The notes under the pieces are model-generated. The model ran no database searches. It had not been told where the DNA came from and saw only the letters and a program-made list of their open reading frames with translations. Positions 49,312-58,198 of a stretch of 64,000 nucleotides of DNA are shown one piece after another (the first letter of the stretch is position 1; each line of letters opens with the position of its first letter). The DNA comes from Micromonospora sp. NBC_00389 (GTDB lineage: Bacteria; Actinomycetota; Actinomycetes; Mycobacteriales; Micromonosporaceae): positions 2,170,001-2,234,000 of the forward strand of contig NZ_CP107947.1 of assembly GCF_036059255.1 (NCBI RefSeq), in the 5' to 3' direction. The position numbers and the translations under genes are program-made.

Positions 49312-49866
49312 TCAGTAGCTGCTGTCGCTGCCGGCACTCGTCGTGACCGCAAAGACGATCGCGGCGATGTAGAAGGCGATCACCACCACCAACAGCCCGG
49401 TGAGGATCCAGCCGATGATGATGGCTGCCTTCGCCATCCCTTCACCGCCCTCGCCACTGGCCTGGATCTGCTTGCGCGCCACGTGACCGAGGATCGCGCC
49501 GACCGGTGCGGTGATGCAGGACGTGAAGCCGAGCAGGGCCAGCACGAACGCCGCGAGGGCCATCCCGTTGGTCTTCGGCGGAGGCGGGTAGCCGTAGCCG
49601 GGGTACTGCGGCGGATAGCCGGGCGGGGCGTATCCGGGCTGGGTGTATCCGGGCTGGGCGTATCCGGGCTGGGCGTAGCCGGGCATGGGCTGCCCCGGCG
49701 GCAGCTGCCCACCGGCGTACGGGTCGACCGGCGCGTACGGGTCCGCCGGGCCGGCTTGGGTGGGCACCGGCTGCCCGGCCACGAGGGTCGGGTCGACCGG
49801 TGGGCTCGACTGCGGACCCGACCACGTGGGATCGGTCCAGCCGCCGGGCGGTGGGGGATTGGTCAT
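49312..49866 (-). CDS. DUF4190 membrane protein with Pro/Gly/Tyr-rich N-terminus
   Basis: The 184-aa protein has a ~95-residue disordered leader with PGYAQPGYAQPGYTQPGY repeats. Two membrane helices with the DUF4190 signature follow: NGMALAAFVLALLGF, ILGHVARKQIQASGEGGEGM, AAIIIGWILTGLLVVVIAFY. Function is unknown; the Pro/Tyr-rich leader recalls proteins that gather at division or wall-synthesis sites. A second gene of the same layout lies at 50926-51450, on the other side of an SDR gene. Confidence 0.85.
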   Translation of the reverse strand: MTNPPPPGGWTDPTWSGPQSSPPVDPTLVAGQPVPTQAGPADPYAPVDPYAGGQLPPGQPMPGYAQPGYAQPGYTQPGYAPPGYPPQYPGYGYPPPPKTNGMALAAFVLALLGFTSCITAPVGAILGHVARKQIQASGEGGEGMAKAAIIIGWILTGLLVVVIAFYIAAIVFAVTTSAGSDSSY

Positions 49867-50133
49867 GCGAACTCTCCGTCAGGTCGGGTGCGCCCGTCAG
49901 GGTAGCCAGCGGCGGCGAAACCCGATGCCCCTGCTACCGGGTGCCGCGTTGCCCGGGCCGGTCGCAACGGGCAGGATCCTGGCATGGCAATCGACGCGCG
50001 AGCCGCGGATCGTTCCGGCAGTCGACCGAGGCGGGACGTCAGCCGCCCGGGTGTGGCCCGGCGTGGCCGCGCGGCCACACCGGCCGGCTCCCCCGGCCCC
50101 GACGAGCCGGTACCGCTCACCGACCCGGTGACC

Positions 50134-50889
50134 ATGCGGCTCGACGGGCGGGTTGCCCTGGTGACCGGGGCGGGCAGCCCGGACGGCATCGGGTACGCCA
50201 CGGCCCGCCGACTCGCGGACCTGGGCGCCCGGGTGGCCATCGTCTCCACCACCCGCCGCATTCACGAGCGGGCCACCGAGCTGGGGGTGACCGGTTTCGT
50301 CGCGGACCTGACCGACGAGTCCGAGGTCGGCGCGCTGGCCGACGCGGTCGCCGAGCAGTTGGGCGACGTCGAGGTGCTGGTCAACAACGCCGGGCTCGCC
50401 AGCCGGGCCAGCCCGGAGGTGCTGCGACCGGTCGCGCAGCTCAGCTACGACGAGTGGCGCGGCGAGATCGACCGCAACCTGACCACCGCCTTCCTGTGCA
50501 GCCGCGCCTTCATCGGCGGGATGGCCGAGCGGGGCTGGGGGCGGATCGTCAACCTGTCGGCCACCGCCGGCCCGGTCAACGCCCTGCCCACCGAGGCCGC
50601 GTACGCGGCGGCGAAGGCCGGGGTGGTCGGGCTGACCCGGGCGCTGGCCATGGAGATGATCGCCGACGGGGTGACCGTGAACGCGGTGGCGCCCGGCACC
50701 ATCTACACCGCGGCGTCCACGATGGCCGAGATCAAGCAGGGGCTGGGCACCCCGGTCGGTCGACCGGGCACTCCGGACGAGGTCGCCGCCGCCATCAGCT
50801 TCCTCTGCTCGCCGGCCGCCTCGTACATCACCGGCCAGATGCTGGTGGTGGACGGCGGAAACAGCGTCCGCGAGGCCCGGTTCCGCTGA
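50134..50889 (+). CDS. short-chain dehydrogenase/reductase (FabG-like)
   Basis: The 251-aa protein has [19 protein letters not shown] (cofactor loop, with a three-residue insertion typical of some SDRs), NNAGL, the catalytic Ser in NLSATAG, YAAAKAG (Tyr/Lys) and the C-terminal [11 protein letters not shown] of FabG-type enzymes. Substrate unknown. The ATG at 50134 is chosen; GTG 50128 and starts further left are in frame but would precede the first strand with Arg-rich sequence. It lies between the two DUF4190 genes, on the opposite strand. Confidence 0.9.
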   Translation: MRLDGRVALVTGAGSPDGIGYATARRLADLGARVAIVSTTRRIHERATELGVTGFVADLTDESEVGALADAVAEQLGDVEVLVNNAGLASRASPEVLRPVAQLSYDEWRGEIDRNLTTAFLCSRAFIGGMAERGWGRIVNLSATAGPVNALPTEAAYAAAKAGVVGLTRALAMEMIADGVTVNAVAPGTIYTAASTMAEIKQGLGTPVGRPGTPDEVAAAISFLCSPAASYITGQMLVVDGGNSVREARFR

Positions 50890-50925
50890 TCGGTCCGGTT
50901 CACGTCGGAGGGCGTTCGTCGCCGT

Positions 50926-51450
50926 TCAGTAGCCGCCGCTGTCGCCGGTGTTGCCGATGAGGACCAGGGCCAGCCAGCCACAGCAGGCCAGCAGGGTGAG
51001 CCCGGTGAAGACGTAGCCGAGGATCAGCCCCCAGGTGGCGAGCTGGTCGCCCTCCTCGCCGCTGGTCCGGATCTGCCGCTTGGCCACATGGCCGAGGACG
51101 GCGCCGGCCGGCGGGAACACGAAGGCGAACACCAGCGACAGGATCGCCAGCACGTTGGTGCTCCGACCTGGTCCGGACGACGGGGGGCCGTACTGACCGT
51201 AGGGGCCCTGCGGGGGGTACGGCGGCTGCGCCGGCTGGTGCGGCCCCTGCTGCCCGTACGGCGACGGGTCGTCCGCGGGTGGGCCGTACGGTGAGCGCTC
51301 CGGCGGCCCGAACGACGACTGGTCCGGCGGCGGAGGGTACGGCGACTGGCCTGCCGGCGGCGGCGCGTAGGGCGACTGGTCCCGGGGTGGCTCGTAGGGT
51401 GACGGCGGCTGCTCGTCCCCGGGCGGTCCCGACGGCGGCGGGTAGCTCAC
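50926..51450 (-). CDS. DUF4190 membrane protein, second copy
   Basis: The 174-aa protein repeats the layout of 49312-49866: a disordered leader of ~85 residues rich in Pro, Ser and Tyr (PPSGPPGDEQPPSPYEPP with SPYGPP and SPYAPP units), then two membrane helices with ILSLVFAFVFPPAGAVLGHV, KRQIRTSGEEGDQLATWGLI and YVFTGLTLLACCGWLALVL. Probably a paralogue that arose by local duplication. It is convergent with the SDR gene. Confidence 0.85.
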   Translation of the reverse strand: MSYPPPSGPPGDEQPPSPYEPPRDQSPYAPPPAGQSPYPPPPDQSSFGPPERSPYGPPADDPSPYGQQGPHQPAQPPYPPQGPYGQYGPPSSGPGRSTNVLAILSLVFAFVFPPAGAVLGHVAKRQIRTSGEEGDQLATWGLILGYVFTGLTLLACCGWLALVLIGNTGDSGGY

Positions 51451-51627
51451 GGCTGTCCTCCTCCTGCCGGTGCCGGAAAAGTCCCTCTTGCCGGACGCTA
51501 CCCGCAGCGGTGAACCTTTTCACAGCGGTTGTGTGGACTGGTCACCTTGGCCTCGCCGGCCCCGGAGGCCGATACTGACCCAGCGTTCAGTTACCCATGA
51601 GTAGTGCGCTGATCCCCGGAGGCTGAG

Positions 51628-52824
51628 ATGGCCCGACTCGCCCAGACGCCCGGCCTCACCGATGTGCAACGGTCGATCCTGGAGACCGTCCGGGAGTTCG
51701 CCGACAAGGAGATCATCCCGCACGCCCAGCGGCTGGAGCACGCCGACGAGTACCCCACCGACATCCTCGACGGGATGCGCGAGATGGGGTTGTTCGGCCT
51801 CACCATCGACGAGGAGTACGGCGGGCTGGGCGAGTCGCTGCTCACCTACGCGCTGGTGGTGGAGCAGCTGTCCCGGGGCTGGATGTCGATCTCCGGCATC
51901 GTCAACACGCACTTCATCGTGGCGTACCTGATCTCCCAGCACGGCTCGGCCGAGCAGAAGGCCCGGCTGCTGCCGAAGATGGCCACCGGCGAGGTGCGCG
52001 GCGCCTTCTCGATGTCCGAGCCGGAGACCGGTTCCGACGTCTCGGCGATCAAGTCCCGCGCGGTCCGCGACGGCGACCGCTACGTGCTCAACGGCCAGAA
52101 GATGTGGCTGACCAACGGCGCGTACTCCTCCGTGGTGGCCACCCTGGTCAAGACCGACACCGGTGCCGAGTCGGTGTACGGCAACATGAGCACCTTCCTG
52201 CTGGAGAAGGAGCCGGGCTTCGGCGAGACGGCACCCGGGCTGACCATCCCCGGCAAGATCGAAAAGATGGGCTACAAGGGTGTCGAGACCACCGAGATGG
52301 TGCTCGACGGCGTGACCGTGCCCGACTCGGCGATCCTCGGCGGCGCCGACAAGGTGGGCCGAGGCTTCTACCAGATGATGGACGGCATCGAGGTGGGCCG
52401 CGTCAACGTCGCCGCCCGCGCCTGCGGCATCTCCATCCGCGCCTTCGAGCTGGCAGTCGGCTACGCCCAGCAGCGCAAGACCTTCGGCCAGCCGCTCGCC
52501 AAGCACCAGGCCATCGCCTTCAAGCTCGCCGAAATGGGCACGAAGATCGAGGCCGCGCACGCCCTCATGGTCAACGCCGCCCGGCTCAAGGACGCCGGCC
52601 AGCGCAACGACGTCGAGGCCGGAATGGCCAAGCTGCTCGCCTCCGAGTACTGCGCCGAGGTGGTCCAGGAGGCGTTCCGCATTCACGGCGGCTACGGCTA
52701 CTCCAAGGAGTACGAGATCGAGCGGCTGATGCGGGAGGCCCCGTTCCTGCTCATCGGCGAGGGCACCTCGGAGATCCAGAAGACCATCATCTCCCGCGGC
52801 CTGCTCAAGGAGTACAAGCTCTGA
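51628..52824 (+). CDS. acyl-CoA dehydrogenase
   Basis: The 398-aa FAD enzyme has ACD signatures AFSMSEPETGSDVSAIKS (residues ~128-145), GQKMWLTNG and the C-terminal EAFRIHGGYGYSKEYEIERL, and ends with IGEGTSEIQKTII, where the Glu is the usual catalytic base. It oxidises an acyl-CoA to the enoyl-CoA with electrons passed to ETF. The closeness of a malyl-CoA lyase-like gene and a MaoC gene suggests a branched dicarboxylic substrate such as methylsuccinyl-CoA, but this is inference. Divergent from the second DUF4190 gene. Confidence 0.93.
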   Translation: MARLAQTPGLTDVQRSILETVREFADKEIIPHAQRLEHADEYPTDILDGMREMGLFGLTIDEEYGGLGESLLTYALVVEQLSRGWMSISGIVNTHFIVAYLISQHGSAEQKARLLPKMATGEVRGAFSMSEPETGSDVSAIKSRAVRDGDRYVLNGQKMWLTNGAYSSVVATLVKTDTGAESVYGNMSTFLLEKEPGFGETAPGLTIPGKIEKMGYKGVETTEMVLDGVTVPDSAILGGADKVGRGFYQMMDGIEVGRVNVAARACGISIRAFELAVGYAQQRKTFGQPLAKHQAIAFKLAEMGTKIEAAHALMVNAARLKDAGQRNDVEAGMAKLLASEYCAEVVQEAFRIHGGYGYSKEYEIERLMREAPFLLIGEGTSEIQKTIISRGLLKEYKL

Positions 52825-52854
52825 TCCGCGCCCGCCCTGTCGTTCTCAAGCGTG

Positions 52855-52890
52855 ATGACTCCGAGGTATCAATATGACTCTGAGGTATCA
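52855..52890. repeat. two 17-bp near-identical direct repeats
   Basis: ATGACTCCGAGGTATCA (52855-52871) and ATGACTCTGAGGTATCA (52874-52890) differ at one base. They sit within an outer inverted pair AGCGTGAT (52849-52856) / ATCACGCT (52887-52894). They lie directly beside the IS481 remnant and may be its end. Confidence 0.7.
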
Positions 52891-52929
52891 CGCTCGGCGC
52901 ACCGTCACCCGCGACCGCTGCGGATGCGA

Positions 52930-53097
52930 CGCCTTGGCGCCCGCAGACTTCGCTCGGGGGGGCGGCCTTGACCCACTTGCTGGCACGGGCCCGCGAGATC
53001 CCAGCTCGGCGGCAACATGAGCGATTGGGCGAGTTCGGCAGCGCTCGATGAGTCGACGCCGTCCCTCGACACTCAACGGGGCGTCCGCGTGGGTCAT
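52930..53097 (-). pseudogene. IS481-family transposase N-terminal remnant, frameshifted
   Basis: From ATG 53097 the minus strand reads MTHADAPLSVEGRRRLIERC then RPIAHVAAELG, the HTH start of IS481-family transposases. One base later in another frame it continues SRARASKWVKA, as the family does. About 55 of ~320 residues remain. The ATG overlaps the stop of the MFS exporter gene (ATGA), by chance or because the insertion cut there. It marks the border of an acquired segment carrying the exporter. Confidence 0.75.
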
Positions 53098-54275
53098 CGA
53101 ATCACCTGGCCGACGCGGGGTGCGATGAATCGCCGGAGGGGCAGGGCGATGAGCAGTGCGACCGTAACCAGGAGGCCGCTGACCCACACCGGGCCGAGGT
53201 CGCCGGCATTGGTCCCGAGGGTCGCTGCTGCAACGGCGGGGCCGCTAGCAGCACCGATGTTAAGCGCCGCGGTCGCAAACGACCCTCCCATGGTGGGAGC
53301 GCCCGCTGCCTCGTAGAGCACTCTGGCGATCAGGGTGCTGCCCAACGCGAACGAAAGCGTGCCCTGCACGAACACGAGGAGCAGAAGCGCCACCGGTTGG
53401 GCAGCCAGCGTCGCCAACGCGACCGAGCCGAGCAACAGCAAGGGGCCACCAACTGCGATCACGATGCCGGGACGCTGATCGGAGAGCCGTCCCGCGAGGG
53501 TGACGCCGACGAATGACCCAGCACCAAAGAGCACCAGCACCACCGAGACCCACAGCTCGCCCAGGCCGGCGGTGTCGGTCACGATCGGTGCCAGGAAGGT
53601 GAACGTGGCGAAGGTGGCAGCGTTGGCTAGGGCACCGAGCAGCATGACCAGGACCAGCCGGGGCATCGCGAGCTGGGCGATCTCGTCCTGAAGAGACGAG
53701 TCGGCCGGAGTGTCCCGAGGGGTCTTTCCGACACGCGCCGGGATGCCCTTCACGACGCCGAAGGCAGCGGGAAGGCAGAGCAATGCGATCGCCCAGAAGG
53801 TTGCCCGCCAGCCAAGCACCGTGCCGAGCACCGCACCGCCGGGAACTCCAGCGATGGTGGCCACCGTCGTACCCGAGAGCAGCACCGCCAGCGCGCGCCC
53901 TTTCTGATCAGCTGCGACGAGCGTGGCCGCCGTGCTCAGTGCCACGGCCAGGAAGCCCGCGTTGGCCCCGGCGGCGACGACCCGGGTGACAAGCAGAACC
54001 GCGAAGCTCGTCGTGAGGGCGCCCACGACGTGGGCCATGGCGAAGACCAGCACGAAGCCCAGCAGGCTTGCCCGGGCGGGCCACCGGCGCGCGAGCGCCG
54101 CCATCAGGGGTGCGCCGACGATCATCCCGACGGCGAACGCCGAGGTCAGAAGCCCGGCGGCCCCGACCGACACGTCGAGGCTTGTGGCGATGTCCGGCAC
54201 CAGGCCGGCGAGCATGAACTCCGAGGTGCCCATGGCGAAGACCGCCACGGCAAGCAGGTAGAGCGGTAGAGGCAT
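53094..54275 (-). CDS. chloramphenicol-type MFS exporter (Cmx/CmlR group)
   Basis: The 393-aa 12-helix DHA1 transporter begins PLYLLAVAVFAMGTSEFMLA followed by DIATSLDVSVGAAGLLTSAF, the pattern of Cmx/CmlR chloramphenicol exporters of corynebacteria and streptomycetes. Motif A (ALARRWPARASLLGF) and motif C (GVPGGAVLGTVLGWRATFW) are present. It exports chloramphenicol or related compounds in exchange for protons; the actual drug cannot be told. The ATG at 54275 has GGAG upstream. The IS481 remnant at its 3' end and the empty ~240 bp at its 5' end suggest acquisition. Confidence 0.87.
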   Translation of the reverse strand: MPLPLYLLAVAVFAMGTSEFMLAGLVPDIATSLDVSVGAAGLLTSAFAVGMIVGAPLMAALARRWPARASLLGFVLVFAMAHVVGALTTSFAVLLVTRVVAAGANAGFLAVALSTAATLVAADQKGRALAVLLSGTTVATIAGVPGGAVLGTVLGWRATFWAIALLCLPAAFGVVKGIPARVGKTPRDTPADSSLQDEIAQLAMPRLVLVMLLGALANAATFATFTFLAPIVTDTAGLGELWVSVVLVLFGAGSFVGVTLAGRLSDQRPGIVIAVGGPLLLLGSVALATLAAQPVALLLLVFVQGTLSFALGSTLIARVLYEAAGAPTMGGSFATAALNIGAASGPAVAAATLGTNAGDLGPVWVSGLLVTVALLIALPLRRFIAPRVGQVIR

Positions 54276-54517
54276 CAAGAGCTCCGAGGTGAGAGAGAAC
54301 GAGGAGACGTCTCGTCACCGCGGCCAGCGCCCAAGGGTGTGCGAAAGAGCCCATGCAGCGAAGGCTGCTGGGAAGCGAGCTATGAACTCAGTGGTTCAGG
54401 GGGCTGACGGCGTGACCGAAAGCCCCCACCTTGGATGCCTCAGGGCTCGACATGGCGCGAACATTACTCAGACCCACCGGTCATTACGCAACCGAGTTCC
54501 GCCCGAGGCGCGTGTCG

Positions 54518-55252
54518 TCAACCTGGTGCCCCGCAACACCTAGCGCCAGTCGGCTCCCTGGCCAACTCCTGCGGCCGGAACCGGTACTCCTCGATCGCGG
54601 CGATCAACCGGTCCTCCGGCACCGCCGTGTCCCGGCCACCAACGACCGGGGCGGGCTGCAGTGATCGCCGGACCGTCGGTCGCAGCCGTACGCCGTTCAG
54701 CCGGCCGTCGCGCCGGTGCGGGGTGACCCGGTCGATGTTCGCCCAGTCCAGGACCTGGCGGCCGTGCCGGATCGCGCTGGCGGTCAGCGCCAGCCGACCG
54801 GTGAACCGCACCTGCTCGTAGGCCGTCCGACCGAGCCACCCCGCGACCCCGACGGCGAGCACCGGTCGGGCGACCTCGACCCACCAGCCGTGCTGGGGCA
54901 GTGTGGCGAGCAGGCCCGCCCCGATCACGTTCAGCAGGACCGTCTCCGACGCCAGGTCGACCCAGCCGGCGAGCGACCGGTGTGCCACCAGGCCGGGTTC
55001 GACCGTGTCCAGGCCTGTGACCCGCTTCCGCCAGTGCAACTGGCCGTCCCGCCGCGGCCACCACCGCTGCCCGAGCAGCCGGGCGCCGAAGGTCAGCCAG
55101 ACGACCCAGCTCATGCCGGAGAGCGGGGGCACCCGGAACAGGCCGGCGGCGACCACCGCCGCCACCAACACCGCGACCGTCAGGGCCAGCAGCCGGCGTG
55201 GCCAGACTCCGTCCCGCAGCGATGGCAGGCGACCCGACCGCGGCGGAGACAT
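54518..55252 (-). CDS. two-pass membrane protein with PH-like domain
   Basis: The 244-aa protein has two helix pairs (residues ~20-60: LLALTVAVLVAAVVAAGLF and MSWVVWLTFGARLLG; ~112-140: VLLNVIGAGLLATLP). It ends with a beta-rich cytosolic domain (VRFTGRLALTASAIRHGRQV, VRLRPTVRRSLQP, RLIAAIEEYRF) resembling bacterial PH domains. Function is unknown. The last 11 residues (PTGARCCGAPG) may be foreign sequence at the border of the acquired exporter segment. The ATG at 55252 is used. Confidence 0.7.
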   Translation of the reverse strand: MSPPRSGRLPSLRDGVWPRRLLALTVAVLVAAVVAAGLFRVPPLSGMSWVVWLTFGARLLGQRWWPRRDGQLHWRKRVTGLDTVEPGLVAHRSLAGWVDLASETVLLNVIGAGLLATLPQHGWWVEVARPVLAVGVAGWLGRTAYEQVRFTGRLALTASAIRHGRQVLDWANIDRVTPHRRDGRLNGVRLRPTVRRSLQPAPVVGGRDTAVPEDRLIAAIEEYRFRPQELAREPTGARCCGAPG

Positions 55253-55284
55253 GGCCGCAGAGTACGTCCGCCGTCCGGTAGCCG

Positions 55285-55692
55285 TCAGGGGAGGCGGGTC
55301 AGACCGGCGGCGGCGCGTTCGACGATGAGGCAGCGGTCCTCGACGTAGTCCATTCCGGCCTCCTCGGCGATCCGCCGCGCCTCGGCCGAGACGATGCCCA
55401 GCTGCAACCAGACCGCCGGAGCGCCGATCGCCGCCGCGTCCCGAACCACCTGCACGGCGTCGGCCGCCGGCCGGAACACGTCCACCAGGTCGACCGGGTG
55501 CGGGATGTCGGCGAGGGTCGGGTACGCCCGCTCCCCGAAGAGTTCGTCGACCGTCGGGTTGACCGGGATGATCCGCCACCCGTACTGCTGCATCTGCAAC
55601 GGCACGCCGTGCGCGGCCTTCAACGGGTCGCGGGACGCGCCCACGACGGCGATCACGGCGGAGTCGGCGAGGATCTGCTGAGCGGTACGCAC
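55285..55692 (-). CDS. CoA-binding protein (YccU-like)
   Basis: The 135-aa protein matches the CoA_binding_2 family: AVVGASRDPLKAAHGVP (Rossmann loop), IIPVNPTVDELFGERAYPTL and VVRDAAAIGAPAVWLQLGIV, and it ends CLIVE. Such proteins bind CoA or acyl-CoA through a Rossmann fold; no catalytic role is known. GTG start at 55692. It may form an operon with the PH-like membrane protein 32 bases downstream. Confidence 0.9.
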   Translation of the reverse strand: MRTAQQILADSAVIAVVGASRDPLKAAHGVPLQMQQYGWRIIPVNPTVDELFGERAYPTLADIPHPVDLVDVFRPAADAVQVVRDAAAIGAPAVWLQLGIVSAEARRIAEEAGMDYVEDRCLIVERAAAGLTRLP

Positions 55693-55718
55693 CCGCCGAC
55701 TGTAGCGCCGCCCTCGGG

Positions 55719-56768
55719 CTAGAGCAGGGTCAGCTGCTCGGCGGCGGCCGGCGGTGGGGGTGGCTCGGGCAGGTGGCGGTTGTCGCCCTGCTCAGCACGG
55801 TGCAGCCCGTGCCGGCGGGCCGCGATCCGCACCCGAGCGGTCAGCTCCCGCTGGTACGCCTGCGGGGCGTAGGAGCCGGCCCGGTAGAGCTCGCGGTAGC
55901 GGGGCACGAGGTGTGGGTACTCCCGGGCCAGCCAGTGCGCGTACCACTCCCGTGCGCCAGGACGCAGGTGCAGGGCGAGCGGAGTCACGCTGGTCGCCCC
56001 GGCGGCGGCGATCGCCGACACGGTGGCGTCGATCGACTCGTCGCTGTCGCTCAGCCCCGGCAGGATCGGGGCCATCAGCACCCCGACGGAGAAGCCGGCA
56101 TCGGCGAGCGCCCGGACCGCGTCCAGCCGGCGACGCGGGTGCGGCGTGCCCGGCTCGACGGAGCGCCAGAGTTGCTCGTCGACGAAGCCCACCGAGTAGG
56201 AGATGCCGACCGTGGTCACCTCGGCGGCCTCGCGCAGCAGGGGCAGGTCCCGCAGGATCAGCGTGCCCTTGGTCAGGATCGAGAACGGGTTGGCGAAGTC
56301 CCGCAGAGCCGCGATGATCTGCGGCATCAGCCGGTAGCGCCCCTCGGCCCGCTGGTAGCAGTCCACGTTGGTGCCCATCGCCACGTGCGCGCCCCGCCAT
56401 TTCGGCGCGGCCAGCTCCCGCCGGACCAGCTCACCGGCGTTGACCTTGACGATCACCTTCCGGTCGAAGTCCGCTCCGGCGTCCAGGTCGAGGTAGGTGT
56501 GCGTATTTCTCGCATAGCAGTACACACAGGCATGGGAGCAGCCCCGGTACGGGTTGATGGTCCACTCGAACGGGACGCGGGACTGCCCGGGCACCCGGTT
56601 GATGATGGATTTGGCCCGCACCTCGTAGAAGGTCATCCCGGCGAACTCCGGGGTGTCGAAGGTGCGGGCGACGGCGCCGGGCAGCGCCAGCGGCAGGGGT
56701 GGCGTCGCTGGCGCTGCCCGCTCGGGGTCTCCCTCAACCGGGGGAGCGGTGAGGTTGTCCCAGCGCAT
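55719..56768 (-). CDS. radical SAM protein (Rv2578c type)
   Basis: The 349-aa protein carries the radical SAM cluster motif CSHACVYCYAR (CxxxCxxC) at residues ~66-76, preceded by the NPYRGC signature of the SplB/Rv2578c group. It continues KVIVKVNAGELVRRELAAP and ISYSVGFVDEQLWRSVEPGTP. The 4Fe-4S cluster cleaves SAM to a 5'-deoxyadenosyl radical; the substrate is unknown. The ATG at 56768 (MRWDNLTAPP) is chosen because the residues before it are Arg-rich and unlike the family. Divergent from the DCC gene. Confidence 0.9.
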   Translation of the reverse strand: MRWDNLTAPPVEGDPERAAPATPPLPLALPGAVARTFDTPEFAGMTFYEVRAKSIINRVPGQSRVPFEWTINPYRGCSHACVYCYARNTHTYLDLDAGADFDRKVIVKVNAGELVRRELAAPKWRGAHVAMGTNVDCYQRAEGRYRLMPQIIAALRDFANPFSILTKGTLILRDLPLLREAAEVTTVGISYSVGFVDEQLWRSVEPGTPHPRRRLDAVRALADAGFSVGVLMAPILPGLSDSDESIDATVSAIAAAGATSVTPLALHLRPGAREWYAHWLAREYPHLVPRYRELYRAGSYAPQAYQRELTARVRIAARRHGLHRAEQGDNRHLPEPPPPPAAAEQLTLL

Positions 56769-56852
56769 GGCCACTATTCGAACACGTGTACGAGTGAAGC
56801 GCAAGTGACCCGCCAGACACCGATGCCCGGTCGGGCGGTCGAGGAGGGGAGG

Positions 56853-57281
56853 ATGGACACCATGAAGACGTCGACCTTCGTCTACGACGGGGACTGCGCG
56901 TTCTGCACCCGGTGCGCGGAGTTCATCGAACGCCGGATCCCCACCGACGCGCGGGTGGTGCCGTGGCAGTTCGCCGACCTGGACGCGCTCGGTCTCACCG
57001 CCGCCGAGTGCGAGGAGGCCGTGCAGTGGGTCGGCGCGGACGGCTCACGCGCCGCCGGCCCGGACGCCATCGGAAAGCTGCTCGCCGCGAGTGGTCCGGT
57101 GTGGCGGGTCGCCGGGGCCGGCCTGCGGTTCCCGCCGGCGCGTGCTGTGGCCTGGCCGGTGTACCGCTGGGTGGCGCGCAACCGGCACCGGCTGCCCGGC
57201 GGCACGGCGGCCTGCGCCCTGCCGCAGGAGGCCCGGGAGCGGCTCTACGGCCCTGCTGGTCGCCCGACCGCCGGGGGCTGA
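56853..57281 (+). CDS. DCC-family thiol-disulfide oxidoreductase (DUF393)
   Basis: The 142-aa protein has the DCC signature FVYDGDCAFCTRCAEFI (residues ~8-24) with a CxxC pair, followed by PWQFADLDALGLTAAECEEA and an amphipathic C-terminal half (FPPARAVAWPVYRWVARNRHRLPGG). The family is thioredoxin-like in its front part and often stands beside HTTM/VKGC-like membrane genes, as it does here: its 3' end overlaps the HTTM gene on the other strand by 37 bases. GAGGAGGGGAGG directly precedes the ATG. A role in electron transfer to the HTTM protein is inferred from context. Confidence 0.88.
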   Translation: MDTMKTSTFVYDGDCAFCTRCAEFIERRIPTDARVVPWQFADLDALGLTAAECEEAVQWVGADGSRAAGPDAIGKLLAASGPVWRVAGAGLRFPPARAVAWPVYRWVARNRHRLPGGTAACALPQEARERLYGPAGRPTAGG

Positions 57282-58198
57282 GCGCCGAGCGGCACCGACT
57301 CCGTGCCGGCACTCACCGGGTCCGGTTCCGCGCCGGGCTCCGGTGGGTCGTCGAACGCGCCGCTCGCTGGCGCGGGGCGGCCGGCGAGCCGGCGAGCCCA
57401 GACCAGCGGGCGGACCCGCTCCAGGGGCAGGAAGCTGGTCATCGCGGCCAGGTGCGGGGCGAACGAGATGGTGATGGTCGCGATGGTGACCGCATGGAAC
57501 GAGTAGAAGAAGCCGACCATGGCCACTCGCCAGCGGGCCGACAGCAGGAAGATCACCGGGCTGAACAGCTCGAAGGCCACGATGCCGAACTGGGCGACGA
57601 TCAGCAGGTACGGCACCTGGGCGATCAGGTCCGCCAGGTCGGTGCCGCGCCGAATGATGGCCCGGGCCAGCACTGAGCCGGTCAGCCAGTCCAGCCCGCC
57701 GAAGCGCAGCTTGGCCCAGGCGGCCAGGAAGTACGTGCAGATCACCGCGATCTGGGTGACCCGCAGCGCCCAGCCGCCGGCCTCGGTGCGGGTGGTGTCG
57801 CCGTGCCGGGCCCGGCCGGCGGTGGGCAGCACGGCCAGCGCGACGAGCAGCCCGAACCGGTCGTGGTCGACCTTTCCGTAGCTCATCGCGATGATCATCC
57901 ACTCCAGATACAACGCGCAGACCGACCAGCCGAGCAGCCGGGGCGCCCGTCCGGTCGCGGCGAGCAGGGCGAGCAGCAGCAGCGCCCAGAAGATCACCGC
58001 CACCAGTGCCGGGGTCGGCGTGGGCAGCGGGAGCATCCGGCCGACCAGCAGTGGCTGGTACAGCTCGCCGGGCACGCTGACCCGGGTGCGCACCCAGGGA
58101 GTGAAGATCACCAGGTCGGCGGCGACGAAGAGGTAGATCAGGGTGCGGAAGGCGGCCACCCGACCTCGCGGCACCGCCTCGGTCAGCCAGCGGGTCAT
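57245..58198 (-). CDS. HTTM-domain membrane protein (vitamin K gamma-carboxylase-like)
   Basis: The 317-aa protein has about eight helices and matches the HTTM family: RVAAFRTLIYLFVAADLVIF, LLVALAVLPTAG and YFLAAWAKLRFGGLDWLTGS, the last a conserved amphipathic segment. HTTM proteins are related to vitamin K-dependent gamma-glutamyl carboxylase, but most bacterial members have unknown reactions. The ATG at 58198 overlaps the stop of the upstream DUF5819-like gene (ATGA). The 100-residue tail is Pro/Ala-rich and its end overlaps the DCC gene. Confidence 0.85.
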   Translation of the reverse strand: MTRWLTEAVPRGRVAAFRTLIYLFVAADLVIFTPWVRTRVSVPGELYQPLLVGRMLPLPTPTPALVAVIFWALLLLALLAATGRAPRLLGWSVCALYLEWMIIAMSYGKVDHDRFGLLVALAVLPTAGRARHGDTTRTEAGGWALRVTQIAVICTYFLAAWAKLRFGGLDWLTGSVLARAIIRRGTDLADLIAQVPYLLIVAQFGIVAFELFSPVIFLLSARWRVAMVGFFYSFHAVTIATITISFAPHLAAMTSFLPLERVRPLVWARRLAGRPAPASGAFDDPPEPGAEPDPVSAGTESVPLGAQPPAVGRPAGP

